Origin: Planctellipticum sp942493135
GTDB taxonomy: Bacteria; Planctomycetota; Planctomycetia; Planctomycetales; Planctomycetaceae
Length of the DNA: 64,000 nucleotides
Direction of reading: 5' to 3'
NCBI GenBank assembly: GCA_942493135.1
Contig: OW818684.1
Location: forward strand, 7,378,001-7,442,000
The notes beneath the pieces are model-generated. The model was not told the DNA's origin. It did not search any database and saw only the letters and a program-made list of their open reading frames with translations. Made by a program: the position numbers and the translations under genes. This document shows, piece after piece, positions 56,676-64,000 of this stretch. How positions within the stretch are numbered: the stretch's first letter is position 1; each line of letters begins with the position of its first letter.

Positions 56676-58808
56676 TCAATCCCGCGTCACGCCCTCCCCT
56701 TCCTCCGCAACATCGAGTACCGCTGGAGGCGGCGGAACCGGCGTCGGCTTCGGCCGGAGCGCGATGCCGGCGGCCCAGGCGAGTCCCGTCGCAACCAGCG
56801 TTGCCATTGCCAGGTGCTTTGGCACCCGGCGGGGTTGCAGGTCCCGACAGAGTTTCAGATCGACGGCCGCCTGGCCGAAGTCGATGTTGGCCGCGCTGGC
56901 CAGCGGCGCGAGCTTCGCCAGTTCCTGGTCGCAGAAGTCGGCGATCTGCGGCAGGCCGCGTTGGATCGCTTTGAACTCCCGCTCGATCCGCTGCCGCTTC
57001 ATCGCGTACTTCAGGTCGACTGCTTCCTGATCCGACCTCGGAATCCCCCGCTGAGCATCGAACCGGAAGCCGAGCAGGACTGTCGTTTTCCAGTCCATTA
57101 GAGCGTTGATCAGGGCCGGGCCGAAGCCGGGGATGCTGGCGATGCGGGCTTCCGTCAGGTCGAACGCGGTCTCGATCCCGTAGGATGCCAGCGTGATGGC
57201 CCGGGCCGAGCCGATCCCGTCGATCCGGGCCCGGTCGATGCGGTGCCGGCGGAGGAATTCGTCCCGCTGGCGGGCCTCGGCGACGGATGCAAGCAGCGCG
57301 AACTCGGCCTGCTTTTCGCTGTCGAGCCGGCGGTAGTCGTTGTGGAGTCGCTGCAACTGCATCAGCCCGTCGGCAAAGCGGAAATTCGCGTCGCGGGCGA
57401 TCCGGTCGCCGTTGGCCTGAATCGCGGTCACCAGGTCGCGGCAGCCTGTGTAACGATTCACCCGGCGGGCCAGCTCGTAGCGATACGGCATTCCCGCACG
57501 CATCAGGAGCCAGATGACGCCGAATAGCAGCGCCAGCGGCCCCGTCACCAGCAGCGTTTCGGGAATCCCCATCGCCAGACCCGACAGGCTGGCGCTGATG
57601 GCGCAGAGCGCCAACACCAGGTCGGCGTTATTTGATTGCTCGAACAGGTGGTCGGGGATCGGCTTCGCGACCAGCGTCACCGAGCGGACGATCGGCATCT
57701 GAAACTCCGCCGTCGGCCGGCGGGAGCGCTCGATCGTTCTCCACGCGGCGTCGATATCGAACGGCGTCTGCGTCGCCAGGAGCCGTCGGACCGTCGCGGA
57801 AACGAAGAAGTCGCCGCCGCCGGTCTGCAGCAGGTCGCACCAGGGGCAGCCGCCGCTTCCTTTGAGAAACGCGTGGCCCGGTTCGACGGCGCAGGTCGTG
57901 AGTTGTTTGCCGAACTGATCGAGGGCGATCGCCCATTCGCTCGCCGTGGGGCGACCGCTGGCGGAAGACGAATTGCGGCTGAAGGCGCGCGAAAGGAGCC
58001 GGCCGATTTCCGGCGAGACGACCATCAGCGTCGGCACGTTGGGAGGCGGCGCCATCTGCAGTTGGGCGGCGTTCGGCGAGTAGGCGAAGCGAAACTCGCG
58101 GATGGCCCGTTCGAGCGGCATTTCCCCGTGGCCGGAGAACCGTCCCGCAAAGGGATGCCGGCCCATGAACAGCAGGTGAAAGATCAGCACGGCCAGCCCG
58201 AACGCGTCGTGATTCGGCGTTCGTTCGATGGCCGACAGCTTCTGGCCGTGCAGTTCGGGGGGCGTGAACTCGGGCACGCCGACCGGGCAGCCGAACAGGC
58301 GCTGACCGGAACGGATCTGAAAGGAATCGCAGTCCAGAAATCGCACGACGCCGTCTTTGCGGACCAGGATGTTCTTCTGATTGAGATCCCCGACGACCAC
58401 ACCGCGGCCATGGAGCGTCGCCAGCGCCCGGGCGCAGTTGCCGGCCACATGGACCAGGAACCGCCAGGTGGCTTCCGGAAACCGCGACCGCCGGGCGGCG
58501 GGGCTGTAGAGATTGTGGATTTCACACGCTTCGAAGACGCGCGGGGCGGTGATGCCGACGACCGGACCGCCGAGGCCGTCGTGGACCGTCGAGCGCGGCC
58601 AGGCGGCGACTTTCTCCAGCTCCCGGCTGGAGTAACGGACGATCTCAATCAGCTTTTCGGAGTGCTCTGGGGTGAGCGTCTGCCGGTAAAGTTTGAGAAC
58701 GGTGGCACTGTCGCCGGCGACTTCGTACACGGTTCCTTCGCCCCCCGAGGCAATCTCGTTGCCGGCGCGGAGCGGCTGGCCGCTGTGATCAAACAGGGTC
58801 CGCTGCAT
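56676..58808 (-). CDS. yegI: YegI-like protein kinase with helix-hairpin-helix region
   Basis: The 710-residue protein has an N-terminal kinase domain (about 12-320). It has a P-loop SGGEGTVYEV (21-30) and Lys39 (VLKLYR). The catalytic loop is VGDLNQKN, so HRD reads VGD but Asp and Asn remain, and DFG is DCDS. A CPWC pair follows (about 342-345), then two membrane segments (about 395-445). The C-terminal part is charged and helical and contains a helix-hairpin-helix unit (SIPGFGPALINALMDWK); a final hydrophobic stretch precedes the C-terminus. The order kinase, membrane segments, helix-hairpin-helix, together with the next two genes, is that of E. coli YegI. It would phosphorylate unknown targets. 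It overlaps the phosphatase gene by 20 bases. Confidence 0.85.
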   Translation of the reverse strand: MQRTLFDHSGQPLRAGNEIASGGEGTVYEVAGDSATVLKLYRQTLTPEHSEKLIEIVRYSSRELEKVAAWPRSTVHDGLGGPVVGITAPRVFEACEIHNLYSPAARRSRFPEATWRFLVHVAGNCARALATLHGRGVVVGDLNQKNILVRKDGVVRFLDCDSFQIRSGQRLFGCPVGVPEFTPPELHGQKLSAIERTPNHDAFGLAVLIFHLLFMGRHPFAGRFSGHGEMPLERAIREFRFAYSPNAAQLQMAPPPNVPTLMVVSPEIGRLLSRAFSRNSSSASGRPTASEWAIALDQFGKQLTTCAVEPGHAFLKGSGGCPWCDLLQTGGGDFFVSATVRRLLATQTPFDIDAAWRTIERSRRPTAEFQMPIVRSVTLVAKPIPDHLFEQSNNADLVLALCAISASLSGLAMGIPETLLVTGPLALLFGVIWLLMRAGMPYRYELARRVNRYTGCRDLVTAIQANGDRIARDANFRFADGLMQLQRLHNDYRRLDSEKQAEFALLASVAEARQRDEFLRRHRIDRARIDGIGSARAITLASYGIETAFDLTEARIASIPGFGPALINALMDWKTTVLLGFRFDAQRGIPRSDQEAVDLKYAMKRQRIEREFKAIQRGLPQIADFCDQELAKLAPLASAANIDFGQAAVDLKLCRDLQPRRVPKHLAMATLVATGLAWAAGIALRPKPTPVPPPPAVLDVAEEGEGVTRD

Positions 58809-59556
58809 GATCGGCGGGCATCCGCGTAGCGAGGATCAGCGTCTTATCGTCGTCGGTCCGGTCATTGACGGCCTGGCTGGAGAGGAAGTCGCCCAGCGGA
58901 CCGGCCAGCAGAGCGGGATCTTCGCAGCCTCGCAGAGCCGAGAACAACGGCCGAAAGAACGGACTGTGCGCGGTCCGGTCGGCGAACTGCAGCGCGAGCC
59001 GCTCAAGGCCGTCGGTGAAAACGGCCAGCTCGTCGACGCCGTGGTGGCGGACTTCCAGCGCGACGCAGTCGCTCCAGGCGTCCATCGTCAGAAAGTGGGT
59101 CGTGCCGGCGTACTCGCCGGCCTGCGGCCAGAAGACCGGAGCGTAGCCGTCGCCGTCGCGAATGACGATCGCTCCATCGCCGATCTGTGCGAAGAGCGCC
59201 TGCTCCGGCAGCACCAGCGCCAGCAGCACGGTGCAGGCAAAGTCCCGCAGCGGAGCGTCGAGCGTCTCTGCGACCGATTCCAGGGCTGCACGGGCTCGAC
59301 CGAGCCATTCGGCGGCCAGCTCCAGGGTCACTTCGACGCCATCTTCCATGCACGAAGCGACGTCGACGATCGTCTGGCAGACCTGCTGCGATCCGACTTC
59401 CGCGAAACGGGCGGAACCCGCTCCATCCGAGCAGACGATGAGCAGAGCGTCGGTTTCATCCCAGCGGAGGATCAGCGCCGAGCCGGCGTCCTGGCAGACG
59501 CTCCCCGTCCGTTCGTGCGACGTTCCCCGGACGCTCTGGTAGACCGACTTCCACAC
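58789..59556 (-). CDS. yegK: PP2C-type phosphatase, YegK-like
   Basis: The 255-residue soluble phosphatase of the PP2C_2 group has GTSHERTGSVCQDAG (metal-binding Asp), VCSDGAGSARFAEVGSQ, FAQIGDGAIVIRD, AVFTDGLERLAL, and a final DDDKTLILA. The metal-binding aspartates of SDGAGS, TDG and DDD are present, so it should be active on Ser/Thr-phosphoproteins, perhaps reversing the action of the kinase encoded by the next gene. It is the middle gene of the operon: 43 bases after the VWA gene, with its 3' end overlapping the kinase start. Confidence 0.87.
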   Translation of the reverse strand: MWKSVYQSVRGTSHERTGSVCQDAGSALILRWDETDALLIVCSDGAGSARFAEVGSQQVCQTIVDVASCMEDGVEVTLELAAEWLGRARAALESVAETLDAPLRDFACTVLLALVLPEQALFAQIGDGAIVIRDGDGYAPVFWPQAGEYAGTTHFLTMDAWSDCVALEVRHHGVDELAVFTDGLERLALQFADRTAHSPFFRPLFSALRGCEDPALLAGPLGDFLSSQAVNDRTDDDKTLILATRMPADHAADPV

Positions 59557-59599
59557 GGCGACTCCCTCTCACAACGCAATCGATCGAAACCGGAAGCGG

Positions 59600-60268
59600 T
59601 CAGACCGAGGCCCAGCCTTCGGGAGTCGTCGGATTCTGCAGGGGAACGTCGTCGCCGGGAGACGATTTGGAAACCGACTGCTGCGAGCTGGAGAGCCACT
59701 GGAAGAGATCGCGGAAGCGGAGGCCCTTCAGCTTGAGGGGCGCCCGCTTGGAAATCAGGCCGAGCGTTTCCAGATTGGCCCCTTCGACGCCGACGGCAAA
59801 AAAAGAAAACGACTTGGCCGCTTCGCCCGCGTGAACCCGCTCGGCGGCGGTCCGCCATTCGTCGGTCGGGCCGCCGTCGGTGATCAAAAACAGCCAGGGG
59901 CGGTAGTAGGCGATGCCGTTGGCTTTGTAGGTCTGCTTACGTTCCTCGATCATGTCGACGGCGCGATGAATGGCGGCCCCCATCGGCGTGCTGCCGCCCG
60001 CCTGCAGATGCGGAGGCAGGAAGCCCTCGGCGGTCGTGAACTCCGTCGGGACCTCGACGGCGTCGCCAAAGGTGACGATCGCCACTTCGACGCGCCGGGA
60101 CGCCAGGCTGTCGGCGGCCAGCTCGTCGCGGTAGGTGGCGAGCCCTTCATTGAGCTCGGCGATGGGATCGCCGTTCATCGAGCCGGAGACGTCGAGCAGC
60201 AGCACGCAGGGGACGCGGGGCTCGGGGTTATCGGCGAAGCTGTTGGTGCCGAAGGCGATCTGTTCCAT
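59600..60268 (-). CDS. yegL: VWA-domain protein, YegL/TerY-like
   Basis: The 222-residue protein is a single von Willebrand A domain. The MIDAS metal site is complete: DVSGSMNG, the Thr of GGSTPMGAAI, and the Asp of FLITDGGPTDEW. From memory it resembles E. coli YegL over almost the whole length (NPEPR-x-PC, RDELAADSLASRRVE, ANGIAYYRPWLFLITDG, LFQWLSSS). VWA domains of this group bind partner proteins through a metal ion. It is the first gene of the operon, upstream of the PP2C and kinase genes, and TerY-type domains are expected to couple the kinase to its targets. Confidence 0.9.
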   Translation of the reverse strand: MEQIAFGTNSFADNPEPRVPCVLLLDVSGSMNGDPIAELNEGLATYRDELAADSLASRRVEVAIVTFGDAVEVPTEFTTAEGFLPPHLQAGGSTPMGAAIHRAVDMIEERKQTYKANGIAYYRPWLFLITDGGPTDEWRTAAERVHAGEAAKSFSFFAVGVEGANLETLGLISKRAPLKLKGLRFRDLFQWLSSSQQSVSKSSPGDDVPLQNPTTPEGWASV

Positions 60269-60398
60269 CCGGGATGGCTCCGGGGGCTGGAGAGGGATTT
60301 GTGAGGGGAAGAGTGAAGTCTACCGAATCTCCAGATCGTTCACCATTGCTGAACGGATTCCCGGCTCATCGGAATCACGGTGATCCCCGCGAGAAGAA

Positions 60399-60815
60399 TC
60401 AGGCGATGGGATGCTTACCCCAGTAGGTCACGAGGTCTCCGAGGGCGTACCTCTCATCAAGACGGGTCGCCTCTGCACCAAAGAATTCCGGGAACGGAGA
60501 ATTGAGGTACAGCAGCCGGCCGTCGGCTGTCAGCAGCCCGATGCTTGGCCAGAACCTGGAAGCTGCAACCTCAGCAATCTCTTTACCAACGAGTGTCGGC
60601 TCGCAGAGATCCGGCGCGGTTTTGAAGTCGTCTACGTCGACGACCGGCAGGTCAGTCGGATCGGCATCGGGATCGATTAACATCAGCTCAAATGCGATTC
60701 CATTACTGAGCTGCACGCAGACCCGGTCGGAAACGAAACCATCTTCGTGGTCGGTACGCTCGGTCAGAACCCGCTCGATGGCGTGTCCAACGATATCACT
60801 CCGCGTCAATGCCAT
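60399..60815 (-). CDS. Hypothetical acidic protein upstream of the kinase operon
   Basis: The 138-residue protein is acidic and soluble, with no recognised family. Distinct segments are IGLLTADGRLLYLNSPFPEFFG and a beta-rich centre (VQLSNGIAFELMLIDPD). The start at 60815 (MALTRSDIVGH) was chosen because the upstream codons are not protein-like. It lies 130 bases upstream of the VWA gene on the same strand, so it could belong to the kinase operon, but that gap and the absence of overlap leave this open. Confidence 0.6.
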   Translation of the reverse strand: MALTRSDIVGHAIERVLTERTDHEDGFVSDRVCVQLSNGIAFELMLIDPDADPTDLPVVDVDDFKTAPDLCEPTLVGKEIAEVAASRFWPSIGLLTADGRLLYLNSPFPEFFGAEATRLDERYALGDLVTYWGKHPIA

Positions 60816-60937
60816 ACCATGATCCCATATCTTTGGCCGGGCATTTGGGGCAGGAGCGTCCCTGTGACAGTTCGAAAAAAGACCGGGGCTTCCCTTCGGT
60901 CCAGCCCCGGCCACCCGATACCACCAACACGAGACTT

Positions 60938-61798
60938 CTACACGTCACACAGGCGCACGGCTTCTTCCAGTCCGGCGATCGGGTCGCGGGTCGGAATGAA
61001 TTCCTGGCCGACGTAGCCCGTGTAGCCGACTTCGATCAGCTTCCGCAAGATCGGGGGGAAGTGGATCTCCTGGTTGTCATCCAGCTCGGCCCGGCCGGGG
61101 TTCCCCGCCACGTGAATGTGACCCAGGATGTCCTTGAACTCTTCGATCCGGCGAATGACGTCGCCGTGCATGATCTGCACGTGATAGATGTCGAACAGCA
61201 TTTTCAGGCGCGGCGAATTGACTTGCCGGATGATCTTTGCGACGAGGTTGATGTCGTCCCCCTGATAGCCGGGGTGCCCCTTCATGGGGTGCGTGTCGTC
61301 GCGGGTGTTGAGGTGCTCCAGGCAAAGCGTAACCCCTTTTTCTTCCGCATACCCGACGACCTGCTTGAACCCGGCGACGCAGTTGGCGAGGCATTCCTCG
61401 CTGGAGATTTCGCCGCTGGTCGGATCCTCGGCGTTCCGCCATTTGTAGCCGGTGAAGGCGATCACGTTCGGGCAGCCGGCCGCGGCGCTGGCGTCGATGG
61501 CGGCTTTCGTCGCCGCGATCACCTCGGCGTGGTAGGCGGGGTTATTGAAACCCTTCACGAACGGGGCGCCCGGCATGCCGTTCGGGGCGAGGACGCATTT
61601 GAGACCGTACTTCTGCAGGGTCGGCCAGTCCTCGGGGGGGACGATTTCGAGGGCGTCGCAGCCGAGTTCGCGGGTGACCTGGCACATGCGGTCGAGATCC
61701 CAGTTCTCGCCGGCGATGTTAAAGCACCAGAAGACGATCGACTGCTTGATCCGGCCCTTGGCGACGGATTTCTGAGCAACGCGAGGAGCGGCAGACAC
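60938..61798 (-). CDS. Hydroxypyruvate isomerase-like TIM-barrel protein
   Basis: The 286-residue protein of the xylose isomerase-like TIM-barrel family has conserved words KQSIVFWCFN, LGCDALEIVPPEDW, CLEHLNTRDD (metal-binding Glu), KMLFDIYHVQIMHGDV, HIHVAGNPGRAELDD and GYVGQEFIPTRDP, the set of Hyi/hydroxypyruvate isomerase and related sugar isomerases. It should interconvert hydroxypyruvate and tartronate semialdehyde or a related ketose/aldose. The start at GTG 61798 was chosen because GGAAGGA lies just upstream; a further in-frame GTG at 61831 is less likely. The residues after it (VSAAPRVAQKS) are not a signal peptide. Confidence 0.85.
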   Translation of the reverse strand: MSAAPRVAQKSVAKGRIKQSIVFWCFNIAGENWDLDRMCQVTRELGCDALEIVPPEDWPTLQKYGLKCVLAPNGMPGAPFVKGFNNPAYHAEVIAATKAAIDASAAAGCPNVIAFTGYKWRNAEDPTSGEISSEECLANCVAGFKQVVGYAEEKGVTLCLEHLNTRDDTHPMKGHPGYQGDDINLVAKIIRQVNSPRLKMLFDIYHVQIMHGDVIRRIEEFKDILGHIHVAGNPGRAELDDNQEIHFPPILRKLIEVGYTGYVGQEFIPTRDPIAGLEEAVRLCDV

Positions 61799-61888
61799 GG
61801 TGTAATCCTTCCAGAGACGATGCGGAACCACAGGGGCTTGTAATCGTACTGTCTGGACGCTTCGTTCGAAACGGTTCAGTTCAGAGGA

Positions 61889-62033
61889 AGATCTCTCGCA
61901 GAGACGCAGAGCAGAACACGGAGGACGCAGAGAAGGCCGGAGAAGATGGGACCGCGAATGGCACGAATTGACGCGAATGAGAAGACGAGGCAGAGCCTCG
62001 GAAGAGAGTGTTCCCAGGCGGAGCCTGGGAACA
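61889..62033. repeat. Purine-rich repeat copy 4 followed by a GGA-loop palindrome
   Basis: AGATCTCTCGCAGAGACGCAG begins a copy of the repeat seen at 54179-54285 and 56519-56601; its later part (GCGAATGGCACGAATTGACGCGAATG) is a further repeat unit. At 62011-62033 there is a perfect palindrome with 10-base arms and a GGA loop (GTTCCCAGGC-gga-GCCTGGGAAC), a near copy of the one at 45256-45278. Open frames here are spurious. Confidence 0.8.
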
Positions 62034-62059
62034 AGACAGAATGATCCTTTCGTTGGAGT

Positions 62060-63316
62060 TCATTCGGTATCAAACGCGAGCGCCGGCGGGCTGGCGACCG
62101 GGGTCGATTCTTCGTCCCGGTGCCGAATGGCGATCGGGACGTAGATGATGGCCGCCAGCAGGGCTGTCGCGGCTGAGGTCAGGAACATCGCGGGGAAACC
62201 AGCGTCGACGATGATCCGGCCGAGGATCGGTGAAAACAGCAGCGAGCCGAAGTCGGTGAAGCCCAGGATGATCGCTGTTCCGGCGCCGCGGGACTCGGGC
62301 GGAAACGCTCCCGATCCCAGCGAGACGACCGCCGGGAAGAGCAGGGCGTGGCCGAAGCCGCAGAGGATCGCCGGCAGAATGAACTGCCAGCCTTCCGCGA
62401 CCGACAACAGCAGCAGATGGCCGGCGGTGTGGCCGAGCAGGCCGCGGATGAGCATCCAGTGGCGGCCGATGGTTCGGCTCCAGTTTCGCGCCAGGATGCG
62501 AAAGGCGAAGGCAGAGACCGCGTAGGCGCTGAAGAACCAGCCGAGCCCTTCGATGCCGCGGTGCGTCGCGTAGCGGGTGAGGAAGACTGTCGTGACGGTG
62601 ACCCCGAGTCCCATGATCATCGAGACCAGAACCACCATGCCGGGCCAGTGCCGGAACAGCAGTCGAAAGGCCGGCGCCGAGGGGTGTTCCCGGAGCGGCC
62701 GGTCACCGTCGGTCAGGATCAGCACAATCACCAAGTAAACGACACCGACGACCGCGGCCGTGCCGAAGAGGGCGGAAAACTGGACGTGGCCGTGGGGCAG
62801 AAAGCGGATGTACCAGTCGGCGATGTTCGAACCGAGGATCATGCCGATGAAGCCGCTGCTGCCGAGATTGCCGATGACTTCGGTCCGGCGATGGGCGGGC
62901 ACCCGGTGCTGGATATTGGTCATCGAACAGGCGAACATGCTGGTCAGGCCGACGACGTAGGCGATCCGGCCGAGATAGATCGCCCAGCCGATGTCGCGGG
63001 CGACGATCAGCAGACCGCAGCCGACGAGGTACAGGAGCGTCGAGAGGATCCACATCCGGCGGGTGCCGAAGTCGTCGATGACGTGGGCCGCCGAGAGGCG
63101 GACGATAACGGCGACGGCGAGGCCCACTGCGACGATATCGCCGGCGATCCGTTCGGAGCCCCCCAGAAAGTTGACCAGTTCGGCGAACCGGAACGTCAGG
63201 GCGTTCGCGAGCACCAATGCGGTGTTGGCGAGATACTGCAGCCAGAAGACTTTGCCGTAGACTTCGTCCTCGCGGACGGTCAGCGGCAACGACGGGGCAG
63301 GGTGGGGGGCGGTCAT
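62060..63316 (-). CDS. Major facilitator superfamily transporter
   Basis: The 418-residue protein has about 12 hydrophobic segments with an MFS layout. HVIDDFGTRRMWILS (loop 2-3 motif, D-x2-G-x-R-R) and SRGAGTAIILGFTDFGSL are seen. N-terminal residues up to about 20 and the C-terminal about 25 are hydrophilic. The substrate is unknown; the pattern of the set resembles sugar or drug-efflux exporters. It stands alone on the minus strand, with the dispersed-repeat spacer downstream. Confidence 0.88.
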   Translation of the reverse strand: MTAPHPAPSLPLTVREDEVYGKVFWLQYLANTALVLANALTFRFAELVNFLGGSERIAGDIVAVGLAVAVIVRLSAAHVIDDFGTRRMWILSTLLYLVGCGLLIVARDIGWAIYLGRIAYVVGLTSMFACSMTNIQHRVPAHRRTEVIGNLGSSGFIGMILGSNIADWYIRFLPHGHVQFSALFGTAAVVGVVYLVIVLILTDGDRPLREHPSAPAFRLLFRHWPGMVVLVSMIMGLGVTVTTVFLTRYATHRGIEGLGWFFSAYAVSAFAFRILARNWSRTIGRHWMLIRGLLGHTAGHLLLLSVAEGWQFILPAILCGFGHALLFPAVVSLGSGAFPPESRGAGTAIILGFTDFGSLLFSPILGRIIVDAGFPAMFLTSAATALLAAIIYVPIAIRHRDEESTPVASPPALAFDTE

Positions 63317-63403
63317 AACTCAGCGGCAAACGGGGCGGGAGGAGGGCAGTCCCTCTGGAGCAATCATAGACAGCCGTCGGCCAATTCGCGAATCAGAGTC
63401 AGC

Positions 63404-63426
63404 GTGTGCCCAGGGCCGTGGCACAC
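63404..63426. repeat. GTGTGCC hairpin after the ABC permease gene
   Basis: A 7-base stem (63404-63410 with 63420-63426) has a 9-base loop. It shares GTGTGCC and GGCCGTGGCACAC words with the inverted pair at 31814-31891, and lies 15 bases after the stop codon of the permease gene. Confidence 0.65.
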
Positions 63427-63440
63427 CGTTTTGGCGAAAC

Positions 63441-64000
63441 TTACCCGCCGTAGGCGCTGTACCGCCGCAGGCCGCGATTCAGCGCCCAGCGATTTGCCAG
63501 GTAGAGGACTACGACCCAGCCGGCCTCAATCAGCAGCTCGCGCGCCAGCACGGGCGGCGAATATCGGCCCAGGATCACGGCCGAGGGGAAAAAGGCCAGG
63601 TATTTGAACGGCAGCCACTGAATCCAGCCGGCTACCGGCTCCGGCAGCCAGTCGAGTGGGAGCATGTGCCCCGACAGGAAGTAGCTCAGCAACATGTAGA
63701 TGAAAATCAGAGAGCTGACTTCGAGGAACCAGAACGCCAGCAGACCCAGCAGGGCTTCGATCAGAAATCCGACCAGGAACGCCATGATCAGCGAGGCGAT
63801 CCAGGCGGCGACGAGCATTGGCGTAACTTCCTGCCGGAAGTAGTCCCGGCAGAGGTAGAACACCAGCAGAAACGGGCCGGTCGCCACGGCGTAATAGACC
63901 AGTTTGTGGGCCACGCGGTTCCAGAACATCCAGTCGATCAGATCGACCGGCTGCGTGAGAAAGCGTTTGATCGAACCGTCCCGGACGTCGCGGGCAATCC
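63441..64000 (-). CDS. ABC-2-type transporter permease (DUF990-like), 5' part cut by the window edge
   Basis: About 186 codons are visible. Beyond the Met at 63929 the same frame continues to the window end with IARDVRDGSIKRFLTQPVDLIDW, a signature of DUF990/ABC-2 permeases, so the first codons lie outside the window. The visible part has about five transmembrane segments (LVYYAVATGPFLLVFYL, LVAAWIASLIMAFLVGFLI, LLAFWFLEVSSLIFIYMLLSYF, FKYLAFFPSAVILG, LLIEAGWVVVLYLANRW). Such permeases work with an ABC ATPase as exporters; the ATPase gene is not in view but would be expected upstream, beyond 64000. Confidence 0.85.
   Translation of the reverse strand, partial: IARDVRDGSIKRFLTQPVDLIDWMFWNRVAHKLVYYAVATGPFLLVFYLCRDYFRQEVTPMLVAAWIASLIMAFLVGFLIEALLGLLAFWFLEVSSLIFIYMLLSYFLSGHMLPLDWLPEPVAGWIQWLPFKYLAFFPSAVILGRYSPPVLARELLIEAGWVVVLYLANRWALNRGLRRYSAYGG

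Noticed and set aside
61876..62073. Short minus-strand frame over the repeat block
   Set aside because: Its translation (PGSAWEHSLPRLC, VSARDL) is that of the dispersed repeats and palindrome, not a gene.

Overview
The window is GC-rich, densely coded bacterial DNA that looks like chromosomal sequence of a member of the Planctomycetota (class Planctomycetia). The markers are a PVC-type c-heme protein with propeller and HEAT-like repeats, a DUF1559 prepilin-like protein beside its small lipoprotein, a tandem DUF1080 lipoprotein, a PAS/SpoIIE phosphatase, a degenerate membrane Ser/Thr kinase, and an elongation factor G that resembles mitochondrial EF-G1. No rRNA, tRNA, CRISPR array, prophage or replication origin was found. 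Assignment to the phylum rests on gene families recognised by eye, not on a search.

Layout. 0-11 kb is almost all on the minus strand: the start of a Rossmann enzyme (possibly aspartate-semialdehyde dehydrogenase), a YkgJ-type Cys-cluster protein, a PAS/PP2C phosphatase, a CitG-like protein, a zinc-type dehydrogenase, EF-G and pyruvate phosphate dikinase; the last two have strong intrinsic terminators. 11-19 kb holds a YiiX-like lipoprotein, a DUF2442 protein, threonine dehydratase, an IS630 element inserted at the 3' end of a DUF1080 lipoprotein gene, a universal stress protein, a membrane J-domain protein and a CbiO-like ATPase. 19-32 kb holds an AddA-like helicase-nuclease, a degenerate kinase, a porin, a C45 acyltransferase/hydrolase, and the large PVC heme protein. 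32-35 kb is an accessory patch: an SDR, a zinc-ribbon protein, a coding-free block of consecutive hairpins, and a frameshifted IS4-like element with intact ends. 35-45 kb holds a DUF885 metallopeptidase-like protein, a PQQ-type propeller and a 2133-residue secreted protein. 45-54 kb is housekeeping: gcvT, the succinate dehydrogenase operon sdhC-A-B with a visible promoter, and RNase R directly behind a YhaM-like HD exonuclease. 54-64 kb holds a DUF1559/lipoprotein pair, a kinase/PP2C/VWA operon matching the E. coli yegI-yegK-yegL set, a sugar isomerase-like TIM barrel, an MFS transporter and a truncated ABC-2 permease.

Two layers lie on top of the genes. First, the spacers carry several families of dispersed repeats: GTAGGG- and GTGTGCC-type palindromes placed just after stop codons, purine-rich GCAGAGACGC repeats, palindromes with a GGA loop, and short word-like microrepeats. 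Several of these give spurious open frames. Second, the high GC content opens very long antisense frames, which were ignored.

The best candidates for unusual biology are the Yeg-type phosphosignalling operon, the nine-hairpin non-coding block at 33.6-33.9 kb, the giant secreted protein, and the regular placement of palindromes at gene 3' ends. None can be proved from sequence alone, and the Yeg-type triad is a relative of a known system rather than a wholly new one.
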